Assembly (NCBI GenBank): GCA_009908925.1
Contig: JAAAOH010000188.1
Coordinates: forward strand, 1 to 16,150
DNA length: 16,150 nucleotides
Source: Spirochaetota bacterium
GTDB taxonomy: Bacteria; Spirochaetota; Spirochaetia; DSM-27196; PWMO01
Reading direction: 5' to 3'
In this document: positions 12,839 through 16,150 of the stretch, one piece after another
Position numbering within the stretch: position 1 is the stretch's first letter
Layout of the letters: every line of letters starts with the position of its first letter
Notes under the pieces: generated by a model
What the model was told of the DNA's origin: nothing
Databases searched by the model: none
Seen by the model: the letters and a program-made list of their open reading frames with translations, nothing else
Position numbers and translations under genes: made by a program

Positions 12839-15406
12839 ATGTCGAAGCGACTCCTGCTGGTCGAAGATGAGGCCATCATTGCCCTCTCCGAGGCGCGACT
12901 TCTCCGTTCGCACGGATACGAGGTGGCCACAGCCTCCAGCGGAGAAGAGGCGATTGCCGCAGTGGATTCCGACCCCGATATCTCGCTCGTCCTCATGGAC
13001 ATAGACCTCGGTGCGGGTATCGACGGCACCGATGCGGCCGAGGACATTCTGGAACGGCATGATGTGCCGATCGTGTTTCTCTCTTCGCACACCGAGCCGG
13101 AAGTCGTCGAAAAGACCGAGGGCATTACCTCCTACGGCTACATCCTCAAGAACTCCGGGGAAGCGGTGCTCCTTGCCTCAATCAGGATGGCTTTCCGTCT
13201 CCACGAGGCACAGTGCGAGCGGATCGAGCGCGAGCGCATAGAAACCAGCCTCCGCGAGAGTGAGGACAAGTTTCGCACCCTCATGGGCCAGACCATCGAC
13301 ATGCTCGTTGTTCACGATCTCAACGGCAGAATCGTTGACGTGAATGAGCAGGGGGAACGATACACCGGCTACAGCCGGCAGGAGTTGCTCTCCATGTCCA
13401 TCGCAGACCTGGACCCCGACTACCACGAGCGCGAGGACGGCGGTCGGTTCTGGGATGAGATTGCGTTTGACCAGCCCCACCGCTTCGAAGCGCGACTGCA
13501 ACGGAAGGACGGTTCCATCTTCGTCGCAGAGATCGTGTTATCGAAAATCGCCGTCGGTGGCGAGACCTACATCATGACGCTGTCGCGCGATATCAGCGAG
13601 CGTAAGGCCCGTGAGGAGCGCATCACGGAGAGCGAACGAAGACTCCGCATCACGCTCAACTCCATTGGAGACGCGGTCATTGCGGCGGATCGCCAGGCGC
13701 GGGTGGTCAGGATGAATCCCGTGGCGGAACGGCTCTGCGGCTGGACGCAGGAGGAGGCATATGGCAAACCCCTCCGTGAAGTGTTCCATATCGTGAATGC
13801 CAACACGCGCGCTCGGGTGGAAGACCCCGTGGGGGTCGTGATGCACACCGGAGAAGTATCCGGCCTCGCCAACCATACCATGTTGATCTCCAGGGACGGA
13901 GCCGAGTACCAGATAGCCGACAGTGCGTCTCCGATCCGGACCGAGGACGGGGAGATAGACGGAGCGGTGCTGGTGTTCCGCGACGTGACCGAACAGTACG
14001 AAAAGGACCGGCAACTCAGAGAAAGCGCGGAGCGGCTCGAGCGCTTTCTCCATTACAGTCCGTTTCTCATCAGTGAGATGGATCCGGAGGGTCGCTATCT
14101 GCGCGTGAATCCGGCACTGGCGAACGTGTTGGGTCTATCGCCGCCCCAGGTGGCCGGGAAACGCTTCGAAGAGATCCTACCGCAGCACCTGGTGGACGTC
14201 TTCCGCCGGCGCCTGGGCCGTGTTCGTGAGACGGCGCAGCCACTTCATGTAGAAGACGAGCTGGACGCCGGCGACGGCGCCCGGCCCTACGTCACCACCC
14301 TCTTTCCCCTGTTGGATCCGGAGGGCAACGTCAACTCCATCGGTGCCATCGCGGAGGACATCACCGAGCGCCGGCAGGCGGAAACTGCCGTTCGGAGGGA
14401 GCGAGCATTCCTCTCGTCAGTACTGGACACTATAGATGATGCCATTATCATCTGCGACGCCGACGGGCGGATCGTCCGATTCAACGAAGCTGCGCGACGA
14501 CTGCATGGTCTGCCCGAACAATACATTCCGAGTGACCGATGGGCTGATTACTACGATCTCTACAGAGTGGACCTGAGCACCCCCTTGCCGACAGATGAGA
14601 TCCCCCTTTTTCGCGCCTTCGAGGGCGAACACGTGCGAAACGCCGAGATCGCGGTGGCGCCGAAAGGGAGACCCTCCCGACTGCTGAGATGCAACGGCAA
14701 TCAGCTGAAAGACGAGACGGGACGCAGGGCAGGTGCCGTGGTCGTCATGCATGACGTCACGGATTATCGACAGGTAGAAGAAAACCTGCGCGAGGCGCTG
14801 CGAAGCAAGGATTCTGTCATGAGGGAACTGAATCACCGGGTCAAAAACAACCTCAGCATGCTGTCGTCGCTCATCAGTCTGAAAGACGCCGACACCGAAG
14901 AAGACCTCTCAGACATAAAGCACCGTATTGCGGCTATCGGCCTCGTGCATGAGAAGCTTCACCGGCAGGACGCGCCACAACAGATTTCGGCGCGGGAGTA
15001 TCTTCAGGAACTGCTGGACGCCGTGTTTTCCTCGTTTACCGACCAGCCGGTGCACATCGACACCGCCATCGACGATATACACATCGACCACAATACCGCC
15101 ATCCCGCTCGGCCTGATCGTTAACGAGGTAGCAACGAACGCCATCAAACACGGGTTTCGCTCGAACGAAGAGGCGCGCTTCACCGTCACTTTCTCTCAGC
15201 ATGAGGGGAACACGGAGCACACCCTCACCCTCGCCAACACCGGGAATCCGTTCCCCGAGGACGTCGGGCTCGATCACGAAGGCACGCTCGGCCTGCAGTT
15301 GATAACCGGGCTCACCACGCAGCTCGGCGGAACGATAGACCTGCAGAAACGGCCGTATCCGGTGTTTACCATTCAAATTCCGGAGGGAATCTCGCGCGAG
15401 GAGTGA
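12839..15406 (+). CDS. Receiver-PASx4-HisKA_2 histidine kinase (inverted hybrid)
   Basis: This 855-residue protein carries an intact receiver at 1-122 (acidic pocket E9/D10, phospho-accepting D54 in VLMDIDL, S82/S83, K104). Four PAS domains follow at about 141-256, 265-388, 397-512 and 520-645. Then come a HisKA_2-type segment RELNHRVKNNLSM (H666) and a HATPase domain with N-box NEVATNA (N762) and GTLGLQL. No membrane segment is seen, so it should be a cytoplasmic sensor, its receiver gating its own kinase or taking phosphate from another one. ATG at 12839 is preferred over the in-frame ATG at 12830 because GGACGGA stands about 8 nt before it but abuts the earlier one. It is paralogous to the kinase at 9759-11750; PAS2 in both shares RMNPVAE, ANHT.LISR and the FRD.T..YEK ending. 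The stimulus and output partner are unknown. Confidence 0.9.
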   Translation: MSKRLLLVEDEAIIALSEARLLRSHGYEVATASSGEEAIAAVDSDPDISLVLMDIDLGAGIDGTDAAEDILERHDVPIVFLSSHTEPEVVEKTEGITSYGYILKNSGEAVLLASIRMAFRLHEAQCERIERERIETSLRESEDKFRTLMGQTIDMLVVHDLNGRIVDVNEQGERYTGYSRQELLSMSIADLDPDYHEREDGGRFWDEIAFDQPHRFEARLQRKDGSIFVAEIVLSKIAVGGETYIMTLSRDISERKAREERITESERRLRITLNSIGDAVIAADRQARVVRMNPVAERLCGWTQEEAYGKPLREVFHIVNANTRARVEDPVGVVMHTGEVSGLANHTMLISRDGAEYQIADSASPIRTEDGEIDGAVLVFRDVTEQYEKDRQLRESAERLERFLHYSPFLISEMDPEGRYLRVNPALANVLGLSPPQVAGKRFEEILPQHLVDVFRRRLGRVRETAQPLHVEDELDAGDGARPYVTTLFPLLDPEGNVNSIGAIAEDITERRQAETAVRRERAFLSSVLDTIDDAIIICDADGRIVRFNEAARRLHGLPEQYIPSDRWADYYDLYRVDLSTPLPTDEIPLFRAFEGEHVRNAEIAVAPKGRPSRLLRCNGNQLKDETGRRAGAVVVMHDVTDYRQVEENLREALRSKDSVMRELNHRVKNNLSMLSSLISLKDADTEEDLSDIKHRIAAIGLVHEKLHRQDAPQQISAREYLQELLDAVFSSFTDQPVHIDTAIDDIHIDHNTAIPLGLIVNEVATNAIKHGFRSNEEARFTVTFSQHEGNTEHTLTLANTGNPFPEDVGLDHEGTLGLQLITGLTTQLGGTIDLQKRPYPVFTIQIPEGISREE

Positions 15407-15424
15407 GCATTACGCGACCGTGCT

Positions 15425-15464
15425 CGTCTCCCTCCTACGGATGGAGAACGACCGGCAGGAGACG
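15425..15464. repeat. Nested inverted repeat after the kinase gene
   Basis: CGTCTCC (15425-15431) pairs with GGAGACG (15458-15464), and inside it CTCC (15432-15435) pairs with GGAG (15443-15446). It lies in the 70-bp gap between two convergent genes, where a bidirectional terminator would be useful, but there is no T-tract directly after it. Confidence 0.3.
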
Positions 15465-15476
15465 CCTGAACAATTG

Positions 15477-15770
15477 TCACTGTTTTCTTGATTTCCAGTA
15501 GCTTGGTTCTTTGTGTAGATGCATTACCGCAAGAATGTATATGTGACCCTCTAGGATAGCGTACAGTATGCCGAAGGGAAATCTGTTCACGAGTGAGCGG
15601 TGAATCTCATCATCGATTATCGTCCAAGCCTTCGGGTACTCGAGAGTTCGCTGAATGCACAGATACACCTCGCCCGCAAAATCGTATCCCAGCCCGCGTT
15701 CGACTTTCTCGTAGTAATCGATCGCGTCGTTGAACTCGTTCTCAGCTTCCGGATGAAAAGAGAAGTTCAT
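15477..15770 (-). CDS. ParE/RelE-superfamily toxin
   Basis: This 97-residue protein has the ParE/RelE signature: MNFSFHPEAENEFNDAIDYYEKVERGLGYDF (split here as FHPEAENEF and DAIDYYEKVERGLG), RSLVNRFPFGILYAI, and the ending ILAVMHLHKEPSYWKSR. This wording is typical of the plasmid-stabilisation ParE branch, which poisons gyrase, though RelE-type mRNA cleavage cannot be excluded. Its ATG at 15770 overlaps the antitoxin stop by ATGA, giving translational coupling. The region is visibly richer in A and T than the flanking genes, a common sign of horizontally moved toxin-antitoxin cassettes. It is convergent with the large kinase gene. The assignment to the superfamily is strong; the target is not known. 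Confidence 0.88.
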   Translation of the reverse strand: MNFSFHPEAENEFNDAIDYYEKVERGLGYDFAGEVYLCIQRTLEYPKAWTIIDDEIHRSLVNRFPFGILYAILEGHIYILAVMHLHKEPSYWKSRKQ

Positions 15771-15991
15771 TCATGAAACCGGTGCCATGCCTTCTCGAAT
15801 ACTTCTTTGCCGGGTGTTGCTTCGACAGATCCATTCCGCAGTTGCTGCAACCTACTGCGGGCGACTGCTGCCCATTTCTCGTCGAGCGCAGTCTCCGGTT
15901 TGTTGAGGCTTTCCAGAAGAGACTCTACGAGCCGAACCCTTTCTTCAACCGGGAGAGAATATGCTTCATCAATAAGATCTCTTGTATTCAT
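15767..15991 (-). CDS. Addiction-module antitoxin (PF09720-like)
   Basis: This 74-residue protein reads MNTRDLIDEAYSLPVEERVRLVESLLESL, then LDEKWAAVARSRLQQLRNGSVEATPGKEVFEKAW. The N-terminal 'LPxxERxxLxxxLLxSL' helix pair and the C-terminal 'W...AxxRxxxL..G.V....GxEVF' tail are the hallmark of the putative addiction-module component family that partners ParE/RelE toxins. It precedes and overlaps the toxin gene. The first ATG of the frame is used, with a weak GGGA about 8 nt ahead. This family often lacks a recognisable DNA-binding domain, so autoregulation is uncertain. Confidence 0.88.
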   Translation of the reverse strand: MNTRDLIDEAYSLPVEERVRLVESLLESLNKPETALDEKWAAVARSRLQQLRNGSVEATPGKEVFEKAWHRFHE

Positions 15992-16008
15992 TGCACGTTC
16001 CCATTTGC

Positions 16009-16038
16009 TTCATACCACACAAGAACCCGTTATCACAA
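16009..16038 (-). promoter_or_regulatory. Candidate promoter of the ParE-type toxin-antitoxin pair
   Basis: TTGTGA (16038-16033) and TATGAA (16014-16009) are 18 bp apart on the minus strand, giving a leader of about 11 nt before the antitoxin ATG. Each hexamer matches consensus at 4 of 6 positions. Confidence 0.35.
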
Positions 16039-16130
16039 TCGCGGGGCAGCTCGGCCAGCAATTCCCGGCGAACGGCGGGCGGTCAATTTCGTAGATGGTT
16101 TGGGCTGAAGTGCCAGGTGCGATGATTGTT

Positions 16131-16150
16131 AGGACTTAGCGCTAAGTCTT
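16131..16150. repeat. 20-bp palindrome at the window edge
   Basis: GACTTAGCGCTAAGTC (16133-16148) is a perfect 16-bp palindrome; the outer A/T pair also matches, leaving one mismatch in 20. It is cut by the window end, so a longer element is possible. It has no loop, which favours a protein-binding site or recombination site over a terminator. Confidence 0.5.

Noticed and set aside
1..16150. tRNA, rRNA, CRISPR array, insertion sequence or riboswitch
   Set aside because: No cloverleaf, rRNA core sequence, regularly spaced repeats, transposase motifs or known leader aptamer was recognised on either strand by eye; a covariance-model scan would be more sensitive.

Overview
The window is GC-rich, densely packed bacterial DNA with no rRNA, tRNA, CRISPR array or recognisable insertion sequence. 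The organism is probably a high-GC free-living spirochaete or something close to one. The main hint is two large proteins with an N-terminal receiver, a chain of PAS domains and a C-terminal HisKA_2-type kinase, whose receiver wording (VPIVFLSSHTE, SYGYILKNSGE) is familiar from Spirochaeta-like genomes. This lineage call is inference only.

Layout. (1) 1-1317: a hemerythrin-domain gene running off the left edge (minus) and a divergent Crp/Fnr-type regulator (plus), sharing a near-perfect 18-bp palindrome between them; this looks like an oxygen- or NO-responsive pair. (2) 1335-5472 (minus): a Phd-type antitoxin and PIN toxin (VapBC-like), then a 1143-residue SWIM/SNF2 helicase. (3) 5649-9486 (minus): a complete ferric-iron ABC importer in the order binding protein, fused permease, ATPase, driven by a consensus -35 promoter whose -10 lies inside a DtxR/IdeR-like iron box. 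(4) 9534-11750: a broken junction where the C-terminal half of a TetR regulator (minus) meets a histidine kinase (plus) that has lost the first half of its receiver. The change-over falls in a GTCGAC palindrome. (5) 11742-12710 (minus): a CaCA-family cation exchanger. (6) 12839-15406 (plus): the intact paralogous receiver/PAS/kinase. (7) 15477-15991 (minus): a second, more AT-rich toxin-antitoxin pair (ParE/RelE-like toxin with a PF09720-like antitoxin). (8) A 20-bp palindrome ends the window.

The iron operon is a self-contained uptake system: a periplasmic FutA/FbpA-like protein captures Fe(III), a fused permease carries it and an ATPase powers it, with repression predicted when iron is plentiful. 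The hemerythrin, the Crp/Fnr regulator, the multi-PAS kinases and the cation exchanger all suit a cell tracking redox state and ions, but nothing here links them directly.

The most interesting signals are regulatory and structural. Three genes (the Crp/Fnr regulator, the Phd antitoxin and the exchanger) each have a -10-like hexamer exactly 6 nt before the start codon and no Shine-Dalgarno, which predicts leaderless mRNAs. The TetR/receiver junction is a clear rearrangement scar or an assembly chimera. No wholly new multi-gene system is evident.
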